A DNA stretch of 64,000 bases, taken from the NCBI RefSeq assembly GCF_018734325.1, contig NZ_CP073754.1, positions 1,550,001 to 1,614,000 on the forward strand. The letters run 5' to 3'. This stretch comes from Methylomonas paludis. GTDB lineage: Bacteria > Pseudomonadota > Gammaproteobacteria > Methylococcales > Methylomonadaceae. Below, one piece after another: positions 52,243 through 63,100 of the stretch (position 1 is the stretch's first letter; each line of letters begins with the position of its first letter). The notes beneath the pieces were generated by a model, which was not told the origin of the DNA, did no database searches, and worked only from the letters and a program-made list of their open reading frames with translations. A program made the position numbers and the translations under genes.

Positions 52243-53940
52243 ATGCAGTTACACCGGACTAAACACCTTAGCCCCATCATCTGGCTGGCAGGCACAGCGC
52301 TGTCCTTGGCTTATGCCGAATCAGCCTGGACTCAGACGGTAGCCCCAGAGCAAGTCGAAGTAGCCGTCGATCCAGCCGAGCAGACTACCCGCCAGCAGCA
52401 GGCCGCTAACTCTCAGCCCCAGACTCAGGAACAGCCGCCATCCGGCAGTTTCGATTTATTGGAGTTGCGGATCAAAGGTAATACCGTGCTGGACAAAAAG
52501 CTGCTGGAACGGGTGATTTATCCGTTTCTGGGGCTGAAAAAAACCATAGATGATGTCGAAAAAGCCCGGGCGACCCTGGAAGAGCAATATCGAAGCCTGG
52601 GCTATCAAACCGTAGCAGTGGATATACCGGAACAGGATGTCAAAAACGGCATTGTTTATCTGCAGGTTATGGAAGGCAAGGTCGGTCGCTTACGCGTCAA
52701 AGATTCCCGTTATTTCTCGCTGGGCGCCATCAAGGCCGGGGTGCCGGAATTGGCGGAAGGCAATGTACCTAATCTGCCCAAAATGCAAAAACAGTTGGCC
52801 GATTTGATTGCCCAAAGCCCGGATCGGCAAATTCAGCCGGTGCTGCGCGCCGGTGACACACCCGGCACCCTGGAAGTGGATTTAAAAATCAAAGATGAAA
52901 TGCCCTTGCATGGCCGGGTAGAGTTAAACGGTCGTAATACTTCCACCACCTCACGGCTCAGACTGGTTAACTCCTTACATTACGATAATCTCTGGCAAAA
53001 AATGCACAGTGCTTCAGTGATGTATCAGGTGTCACCGGAAAACAGCGCAGAAGTGGATGTCTGGGCCGGTACTTATGCGATACCTTTATCGGATAGCGGC
53101 TCACGTTTAGCTTTTTACACGGTTTCCTCTTCATCCAGCTCCCAGATTGCCAATGCCGGAGCCTTATCGGTAATTGGTAACGGTAGTATTTACGGCGCCC
53201 GCTATGTCATACCCATGCAGGGCTTGGAAAGTTATTTTCACAGCGCCACCTTAGGTGCCGACTACAAAAGTTTTAAGGAAGATCTGCATCTGCAAAACTC
53301 CAAAGGTATCCTCACGCCTATCGAATATATGCCGTTTCTGGTGCAATACAGCGGCAATTTTCGCGCTAAAGAATATTTCGGCAGCCTGGATTTGGGCTTG
53401 CATTTTGGGGTTTCCGGTCTGGTTAATAATCAAGCCCAGTTTGAAAACAAACGTTATTTATCCAGAGCCGGCTATATGTACCTGACCGGTGATTTTAAAT
53501 ACCAGCATGATTTGCCTTTGGGTATGGAAGTGCGTACCCATTTCTCCGGACAGGCCGCCGATTCGCCTTTGATCAGTAACGAGCAATACTCGCTGGGTGG
53601 CGCAACCACAGTGCGCGGCTATTTTGAAACTCAGGCACTGGCCGATCACGGCGTATTGGGTTCAGTGGAACTGCATTCCCCACATTTGGCCCCGGCCGAT
53701 TGGGAAGCGGTTAACAAGTTGAAAATCCTGGCCTTCCTGGATGCCGGCAAGGGCTGGATGATAAGTCCCTTGGCCGGTAATCCCAAGGGCTACGATTTGA
53801 GCAGCGGCGGGGTGGGCTTGTCCTTCCAGCTCTGGAAACGGCTGATGGGCAATTTTGATGTCGGTATTCCGTTTACCTCTTTGACCGTGGTCAAAAGCGG
53901 CGAACCGCGTCTGCACTTTAGTGTAGCCACCGAATTTTAA
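52243..53940 (+). CDS. TpsB outer-membrane transporter (ShlB/FhaC/HecB family)
   Basis: A 565-residue two-partner-secretion pore that exports the TpsA encoded downstream. A signal peptide (to about residue 30) is followed by a Gln-rich linker and two POTRA domains (FDLLELRIKGNTVLDKKLLE..., residues about 70-145, and GRLRVKDSRYFSLGAIKAGV..., about 150-220). A 16-strand barrel comes next, with the YSLGGATTVRGYFE motif that plugs and gates the pore (L6 loop VRGY) near residue 455, ending in a C-terminal Phe (HFSVATEF) typical of BAM substrates. 194 bp upstream of tpsA, same strand. Confidence 0.94.
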   Translation: MQLHRTKHLSPIIWLAGTALSLAYAESAWTQTVAPEQVEVAVDPAEQTTRQQQAANSQPQTQEQPPSGSFDLLELRIKGNTVLDKKLLERVIYPFLGLKKTIDDVEKARATLEEQYRSLGYQTVAVDIPEQDVKNGIVYLQVMEGKVGRLRVKDSRYFSLGAIKAGVPELAEGNVPNLPKMQKQLADLIAQSPDRQIQPVLRAGDTPGTLEVDLKIKDEMPLHGRVELNGRNTSTTSRLRLVNSLHYDNLWQKMHSASVMYQVSPENSAEVDVWAGTYAIPLSDSGSRLAFYTVSSSSSSQIANAGALSVIGNGSIYGARYVIPMQGLESYFHSATLGADYKSFKEDLHLQNSKGILTPIEYMPFLVQYSGNFRAKEYFGSLDLGLHFGVSGLVNNQAQFENKRYLSRAGYMYLTGDFKYQHDLPLGMEVRTHFSGQAADSPLISNEQYSLGGATTVRGYFETQALADHGVLGSVELHSPHLAPADWEAVNKLKILAFLDAGKGWMISPLAGNPKGYDLSSGGVGLSFQLWKRLMGNFDVGIPFTSLTVVKSGEPRLHFSVATEF

Positions 53941-54011
53941 TCAAGCCCTGGTAATTTTTTTTAGTTTGTAACTACTCAGCGTCCATGTATCCCTTTAAAA
54001 AACAGCTGGTT

Positions 54012-54042
54012 GTAGGATGTGCTAAACGCAGTGCAGCGCATC
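54012..54042 (+). repeat. REP family B palindrome between tpsB and tpsA
   Basis: GTAG head with arms GATGTGCT and AGCGCATC. The surrounding sequence (AAAAAACAG before it, TTACGCTGA near 54082) matches the copy at 3230. A REP inside a two-gene operon may form an mRNA hairpin that lowers or protects one cistron. Confidence 0.8.
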
Positions 54043-54134
54043 ATTCTAAGCTAGTGATTGTTTATAAAGGATGATGTAGCGTTACGCTGAGTAATTCTTT
54101 AGTTTAAATGTTAAATCTGCAGAAGGCTTTAGTG

Positions 54135-57100
54135 ATGCCCAAAATACCTCAATCTTCAAACCGTAAAGTTTCGGATCAATTTTTCCAATTGAAACCGTTG
54201 GTGGCCGGCATCCGGATTGTGGTGGTGGGTGGTCTGTTTGTTAGTTCACCCACACCGGTACGCGCCGAATTGCCGGTAGCCGGCGCTACCTTGCCGGATG
54301 GTACCGCATTGCCCTGGGTGGGTTACGGCGATGCCAGCAACCATTTGGCTAATAACGGCCATAATTTGGTGATTGATCAGCATTCCGAAAAAGCCATTTT
54401 AAACTGGCAGCATTTTAACGTCGGTAAAGACAATACCGTGCAGTTTGTGCAGCCGGACGGCAGTGCCGTGGCGCTGAACCGGATTTACGATGCCAATGGC
54501 AGCACCATTTTGGGCCATATTACCGCCAACGGTCAGATTTATCTGTATAACCAGAACGGTTTCGTGTTTGAGAAAGGCGCGGTCATCGATGCCAATAGTG
54601 TGGTGGTCAGCACCATGAATGTCAGCGATGATGTGTTCAAGAACAGCAATATAGTCGATGCCTATAACAGCAAAGGTGTGGCGGCTTTTGATCAGGCTAA
54701 TAATGCCGATCCCAGTCAAACGCCCGGCAATGTTAATATTAACAAGGGTGCGCAAATCAAAGCCGCTGACGGTGGCCGCATTATTGTCGCCGGTGCCAAT
54801 GTCCAAAATAACGGTAGCTTGTCTGCCGGGGTGCAAGGCCAGATTTTGCTGGTCGCCAGTCAGGATAAAGTCTATTTACAGGCCAATAATCCGGCTGGCG
54901 GTTCGGCCTGGAACGGCTTATTGGTCGAGGTGGGCACTGGCGGTAAAGTCACTAATGCCGGCGATGTGGCTGTGCGCCAGGGTAATGTCACGCTGGCCGG
55001 TTTTGCCGTCAATCAGGATGGCCGGGTTAATGCCACCACCTCAGTTAATGTCAACGGTTCTATCCGCCTCCAGGCGGCTCAGGGTCTTACCAACGGTACC
55101 AACAAGTCGCTAGATGGTGTGACGACTGCGATTGCGCCGGCTGCCACCATAGACAGTAATAATAAGGCCTCCAGTGTTGAGTTTGGTGCTGGCAGCCAGA
55201 CCCAGATAAATGCCGATAGCGCTGGCGGCTCCTCCCTGGATTCAGCCGTCAAGCCGCAGTCCGCTATTGAGATTGTCAGCAATACTGTGGCGCTGAATGG
55301 CAATGCCGCGATTACTGCGCCGGGTGCCAAGGTCAGCATTACCGCTACTGATGATTTGGTGGATCCGACTCAGGGTCACAGTGGCCGGATTTTTATGGAC
55401 AGCAAAGCCAGTATTGATGTGTCCGGCCTCAAGGATGTGAAAGTGGCCGCCAACCGCAATATCGCCGAAATTTCGGTAGAAAGTTATGAGTTGCGCAATT
55501 CACCCTTACAGTTGACCGGTGTTTTGAAAGGCGCCAACGTCTGGGTGGATACCAGTGTTAATACCAGTATCATCGATACCAGCAAGGCAGCCGCCAATAT
55601 CCAGCGCAGTATCTATGAGCGCATGACCGTCGGCGGTCAGATTGACATGACTTCTAGTGGTGATGTGTTGGTCGATAATAACGCCAAACTGTCGATAACC
55701 GGCGGTTCTGTGGATTATCAGGCCGGTTATGTGCATACCACCAAACTGATTAACGATTTCGGCCAATTGGTGGATATCAGTGCCGCCGATCCCAATCAGC
55801 ATTATGCCGGCATCTATGGTCAGATTACCGAAGCCCATACCAAATGGGGTGTGACCCAAACCTGGAATGTATTTGATCAGGCTGCGCCGGGTACTTATCG
55901 AACCGCCTATACTCAGGGCGCCAATGCCGGTGCGGTGAATATCACTACTTCAGCCTTGTCCTGGAATGGTGAGCTGGCGGCAGGTGCCAACAGTGGAGCC
56001 AATCAGCGCACGCTGGCCAATACCCCCAATGGCGGCAGTTTTAATATTGATTTGGCCACCCTTAATTCTGTACAAAATGTGCAGTTTCAGACTGCCCAAA
56101 ATTTTGTCGATTTTACCCCGACCAGTGCTTTCCCTAAAAACGCCAATACCGGTAAACCAAATGATTTGATATTGGATGCCGGTTTATTGAATGGTTCCGG
56201 CGTGCAAAGCGTCTCAGTTAAAACGACAACTAATGTGCTGGTTACCGCTGATGATAAGATTAATATGCAAGCCGGTGGTCAATTAAGCGTATCGGCCAAT
56301 AATATCAACATCAACGGCAGTATTCATGCTGCCGGGGGTGCGGTTAATTTAACCACGATTACTGGTGATATCACGCTGAGCAAACAAGCGGTAGTTGATG
56401 TGTCCGGGCGCTGGATCAATGATCAGCAGGCGGTATTGCAACAGCCTGGCTTGGTGCCGACAGCACCCTTATATACCCAGGGCGGTTCGGTTAATTTTAA
56501 TGCTTATGATGTGGTTAAACTGCCATCCGGCGCTCAAATTAAAGCCGATGGCGGCGGCTGGGTCTCGGCTGTAGGGGCTTTGACTGGCGGCGCCGGCGGC
56601 AGCATAGATTTGGAAAGTGCCTCGAATAATGGCGGTATCATGCAATTGGCCGGTGGATTATCGGCGTATGGTATGAATCAGGGTGGTACCTTGACTCTGG
56701 GTAGCAATAATATGGTGATCGGCACGGCCGGCACCGGCGATCCCGCCACAGCTTTAGTATTAGGTGTCAGCCACAACAATTTTGATTTTGCCCAGCAACT
56801 GGGATTCAGCACTATCAATTTGAAGGGCAATATTGGTAGTAATACTGGCAATATTAGCGTTAAAAGTGATGCGAAGCTGAATTTAAAAACTGAAAATTTA
56901 TTATTACACAGTAATTTTCACAGCATGGCTACCGGCAGTTCCATCCGTGATTTCAGCAGTGTGGTGTTACTACCGGAAAATCAGCGTCAGGCCGTGAAAC
57001 TGAGTTTAACCGGCGGTGATTCTGCCTTAAATATCGCCCAGGGCAGTTCCATTGTTTTGGATAAAAGCACGCTCAATAATGCCTCTACCCTGAATTTGAC

Positions 57101-60100
57101 CAGCCAGGGCAGTATTTTTGTCGATGGCACTCTAAATGCAGCCGGCGGCCAGATTAATCTGACCATCAATCCCGATATGTCGCTGGCTTATGATCCCACT
57201 CAAGCGGTTTGGTTAGGTCAACACGCCAAACTGCTGGCCACCGGCGATACCCGACTGAATCCGGCTGATGGTTTGGGTCGGCAAACCGGTGTGGTGCTGA
57301 ATGGCGGCGCCATCAATATTAACGTCCAGCGCGGGTATGCGGTGCTGGAAACAGGTTCGCTACTGGATGTATCCGGTACCCATGCTCAAGTGGCCATCCC
57401 CCAGCAGACCGCTACTGGCTATAATGCCGGCACTAATCTCACTGATGTCGGTTCAAATGCCGGTAAAGTTTCGATTACCGCCGCAGAAGGTGCGGTACTG
57501 GATGGCACTTTTAAAGCCTTTGCCGGATCGGCGACTACTCAGGCCGGTAGTTTGACCGTGACTATGAATAATTTTAACCGTAATATAAGTGACACGGCGT
57601 CCATAGCCGACACTTTCTCCTATGGATCCCTCACCATTAATGTTGAACAGGATGCTGGCCGGGTGCTGGCGAATGGAACTGCTTTTGGCAGCAATCTCGA
57701 TCAACTTAATTTGCAAGGTAAGGCCACGCTTAGCACCAACACCATTATGGCCGGCGGTTTTGCCGATGTCAGCTTGGTAGTGCCATCCAATACCTCTACC
57801 TCAACAGGCCAGGTAAATGGACAGGTCAATTTTATCGGTAACGTGGATTTAAATGCGACCGGCCATATCACTATCGATAGCCCGATTATTAATTCGCTGC
57901 CCTTGGCCGGGGAAACCAGCGATACCGTGAAGTTGACCAGTCCATATATTACTCTGGGTTCGTCTACTACCCGCAGTGTCAGCAGCACCGCCACCACCGG
58001 CAACGGTGTGTTTGAGTCTGATGCAATTTGGACCCAACTGCAAGGTGCTTCACAGTGGAACGGCTTTAGCAATATCAGTTTGAATAGCGCTCATGATTTA
58101 AGAACCTTAGGCGTATCACTACTCACTGACCGCGATTTTCTTGGCGAAATGGTCACTGCCGCCACTATTAATCTGCAGGCCAGTCAGATTTATCCCGCCA
58201 CACTGACTGATTTTACCTTTCAAACTACTGGCGCCAACCAGCAAATTAATATCACTGGCAGCAATACCGATACCTCACCCTTGTCAGCTGGCGGCAGTAT
58301 CACCTTCCAGGCCCCGATCATCAATCAAAGCGGCGTGATTAAAGCCCCGCTGGGCACGATTAATCTGCAGGCCAGCCAAAAGCTGACCTTGGGGGCCAAC
58401 AGCCTGACGTCGGTTTCTGCCGCCGGACTAGTGATTCCGTTTGGGGTGGTACAAGGTGGACTGGACTGGTTGTATCCGCTGGATAACGGCCAGAACTTGA
58501 TTATTGCCACGCCACCGACCAAACAAGTTAACTTGAGTGCGCCGGTTATCGACCAGGTCAAAGGCAGTACCGTTGATTTATCCGGTGGTGGGGATTTGCT
58601 CAGTTCCGAATTTAAACCGGTAACCAGCGATTTTCCGGATTTTCTGAAGCCCGGCAGCAGTTCTTACGACGGCAGTTTTGCTGTGATTCCTTCTCTGGGC
58701 TCGGCTTTGGCGCCGTATGATCCGGCTACCATGCTCACTTGGAATAATGCCGCCACCGGTACTGCTTATGCCGAGGGCAGTCAGGTTTATTTGCAGGGCA
58801 GTGCGGACTTGCCGGCTGGACAATATACTATTTTACCGGCGTATTATGCCTTATTGCCCGGTGCTTACCTGATCACGCCGCAAGCCAATTCTCAAGATCG
58901 CAGTGTCACCACCTACAGTACCAGTGGTTTGCCAATAGTCTCCGGTTATGAGACCCTGGCCGGCACTGCGGTTAAGGATGCCCGCACCAGCGCTTTTCAG
59001 GTAGAAACCTCGGCCCAGCTGTTGCTTAACCATCCGCAGTATGATTTGTATTGTGCCGGTAGTTGCAGCACTACGCTGACCAGCCAGGAAACGGCGCTGA
59101 AAGCGGCTAATCAGGGGGTTTTGGCCGCCAATATTGCCTCCGGCCTGGATTATCTGACCAGCAAAACCCTGCTGACCCAAAATTTCTATGCCGCCAAAGC
59201 CAAGACCAATAGCGCAGCCACACCTTTGCTGCCGGTCGATAGCGGCCAGATTACCATCGCCGCTCAACAGGGGCTGACCCTGGATGGCGCTATTAATGTC
59301 GCAGCTCCAGGTGGCCGCGGCGCAAGTATGGATATTGCTGCCGATAATATTGAAGTGGTAAGCAGTTTAAGCGCGACACCGGCCCCCGATACCTTGCAAA
59401 TTCTGGACAGTAACCTGAATAATCTCAAGGTGGATAGTTTATTCCTGGGTGGCACCCGCACCACTAATGAAGATAGCTTTACTTTAATCGCTCCGGCCAG
59501 CTCCGGCAGCACCAGCTTGACCTTGGTCAGTACCGTGGATTGGGCCGTGGGTGATGTGGTTAAAGGCACAGGTATTGCCGATGGTACGGTTATTAATAGT
59601 ATTTCCGGTAATACGGTGACGCTGAGCAAGGCCATTACCACTGATCTCGGCACCGGTACCACCATTACCGATACCAATACCGCCTTGATCAATGGTGCTA
59701 CCAATTTGGCGGTCACTGCCCAGCAGGTGATATTTGATAGTGGCGTCAATTTAAAATTGACCGATCTGGTGGCGGCGGCCACCGATAAAGTGGTGGTCAA
59801 CAGCGGCACCAATTTAACCGCCAGCGGCACTGTTAATACCGGTGAATCCAAGTTCAATTTGCTGGGCGATAGCGCCTTGCTTAGATTGTCTGCCGACCAG
59901 CAGTTGGCGGTGAACCGGGTTTATTACGGCACCACGCCCGGCCAGAGCGGCCAGTTGGCAGTTGATAAAAACGCTACTTTAAGCGCCACCAAATCCATGT
60001 TGCTGGACAGTTCCTTATCGACTCAGGTTGACGGTAATATCGTCATGCATGGCGGTTCGCTGTACCTAAGCGCCGGTAATATCAATATCGGTGATGTCGG

Positions 60101-63100
60101 TAGCGGTGCTGCCCTGCAGAATGCACTGAATTTAAGTAATCAGCAATTAGCCGGCCTGAATGTCGATCAGCTGATTTTAAACAGTCGGGGTAATGTCAGC
60201 TTTTACGGTAATGTCGGCGCAGAAGATAGTAGTGGTAACCAGATACTGGGCAGTGACGGCTCTCAGCTGCCGCTGAATTTTAATCAACTGGTGATTAATG
60301 CCGGCGGTATTTCCGGTTACACCACTAGTTCCACTACGCCTCAAGCTGTTAAGTTCAAAGCCAGCAGCCTGACTCTGGAAAACCTGAACAATGCAGGGGC
60401 TGGCAGTGCAGGAACCGGAAACGGTACCTTGGATTTGACGGCCACTAATTACATTCAAGGACCTGGCAATATGGCTATTAACGGTTTTAATAGCGTTAAT
60501 CTGACTGTAACTAACAGCTTTACTGCCAGTGGTACCAGCAATTTGACGTTGGCCGGCGATACCACACTGACTACCGGCTATCTGACTGCAAATTCCGGTG
60601 CCAAATTAAGCCTGGATGCCAGCGGTCATACCCTGAATGTCAATGGTAACGGTGCCGCGAGTTCAGCAACACCTGCCGGTTTGGGTGGTACCATGAGTTT
60701 TGTCGCCGATAGCGTTGGCTTTAATGCCTATGCTTTATTGCCGTCCGGCAATCTGACTCTGCAGGCTAAAGGCAGCACCGGCAATGTCAGTATCGGTTCG
60801 TCTGCTAATATCGATTTGGCCGGTCGGGCGGTGGCTTATGCCAATACCGTGGACTATACCCCTGGCGGGCAGTTAAGCGCTACGGCTGATCATGGCAATG
60901 TTACTGTAGCGGGTAACGCCAAGGTGGATTTGAGTAGTGGTGGCGGTACGGCAGCCGCCGGTAATTTACTGCTCAATGCAGTTGAACAATCGGTCAGCAT
61001 TGCCGACACTGCTTCTATTAAAGCATCTGGGGGCAGCGCTCAGTTTGATGTGGCCACCTTTAGTAGCGATTCCAGCTTTGATAAATTAATGACGGTGCTG
61101 AAAAACGCCGGTATCAATAATATTATCGATTTCCGGAGCCGCGCTGCCGATATTAATTCCACCACGGATATTAATGCCAAAGCGGTCACCTTGGTCGCGG
61201 ATCATAATAAAATTGAAATCAGTGGCAAAATCAATGCCAATGGTGTTAGCGGTGCTTATCAGACCACGGCCGTCAATGCCGCCAATGTGCTGACTTTGGC
61301 CGATACCCGCGGTCTGCATGTGGGTGATTATTTAAGCGGCCCTGGCTTGGCGGCCAATACCGTGATTACTAAAATATCCGGTAATGATGTCAGCTTGAGT
61401 ACCACACCCAACTCGGCAATTGCGGCTGGAGCTACTATTACCGATATTTCCGCGCTGGGCAATACTCATACCATTACCGGTATTAGTCAAACGGCACCGA
61501 ATTCTTTGACGCTGGATAATACCACTGGCCTGAAGGTTGGCGAATATTTGTTAGGTGCAGGTCTGGCGGCCAATACCACGATCACCGGTATTTCCGGCAA
61601 TACTATCACTTTAAGCTCCCTACCTAGTGCTGATCTCAGCACCGGCACCGCAGTGATTACCGTCGATAGCAGCCGGGTGGGCGATATTAACGGCGGTAGT
61701 ATTAAGCTTTATGCCGGCGACACCATCACTTTGGATAAAGGCAGCAATTTGACCGCCACTAGTGTCTGGGGTAAAGGTGGCGAAGTTTTATTATCCTCAT
61801 TAGCCGCGTCGAGTACCACTGGAGCCATCGTGCTGAATAGTGGCGCTGTGGTCGATGTCAGCGGTGTTAATGCTGCTCAAGGCGGTAGTGTGACCCTGCG
61901 TGCGCTGCAGGATGGCAACAGTATTAATATTCATACTCTGAATGCCACCCTGACCGGCTATACTGCCCTTAATGCCGAAGCGGTCAAGGTGTATACCAAT
62001 GCCGATTTCAATACCAGTCCGGGTGCGGACGGCACGATAGATGCCTCGCTGATTGCCGCGATTCAGGCGGCCACCCAGACTTTTATGGCTAATGCCGATA
62101 TTTCTGCATTGACCGCTCAAAACGCCGCACTTACTTTGCTGCCTGGGGTGGAAATTGATTACACCGGTAATTTGACTCTGGCCGATTTATGGGATTTATC
62201 CACCTGGCGCTATAACGGTAATCCTGGCGATCTGGTGATACGCGCCAGTAATTCCCTGACCTTTAATAACTCGCTGTCCGATGGCTTTACCTCGGGTAAT
62301 TTCATCAATGCCGATGGCTCTAGCGGCACCATGACCGTGACTGACCAGTTAATGCGCGATCAATCCTGGTCGTTTACTTTGTCGGCCGGCGCCGATCTGG
62401 CAAGCGCCGATATTAATCGGGTGTCCGGCACCAGCAATAATGTCACCATCGGTAATGCCGACAATGTAGCAGACGGCGGCGGCCAAATTCAAGTTAGAAC
62501 CGGCACCGGTAATATCCATATCAACGCCGGCGGTGATATCAATATTATGGGCAATGGTACGGTTTATAGTGCCGGCCAGGCTAGCACCTCCAATCCTTAT
62601 GGTCATTTGACCGATAGCCAGGTCAGCAAGTATTTCTTTGTCGAATATCCGATTAATGGCGGTAATCTGGATTTGGCGGCAGGCGGCAATATTAATGGCG
62701 CTTATAGCGGTACCACTTATAACGACTGGTTGCTGCGTATTTGTTGCGACAGTTCGGCCCTGCATAAAAATCCGGCTATTTTTATCCCTACCGCCTGGGG
62801 TGTGGCGCTGGGTTATACAAATTCAAGCAATCAACTGGTTAATAGCAACAATGCCCCGGCTTTTACCCAGAATATCGGTTCTTTTGGTGGTGGTAATGTT
62901 AGTATCAAAGCCTCGGGCAATATTCAAAACTTGGAAGTGGCCATGCCGACCACCGGTAAACCGGTGGGCGCGACCACAACAAAACCAACTTCTGTTCTGG
63001 CCAGTTTTACCAGCAATGTGATTGATATTGAGGGTGGCGGCACTTTACAGGTTAGTGCCGGCGGCGATATTCAGGGCGGCAGTTATTACCTTGGTAAAGG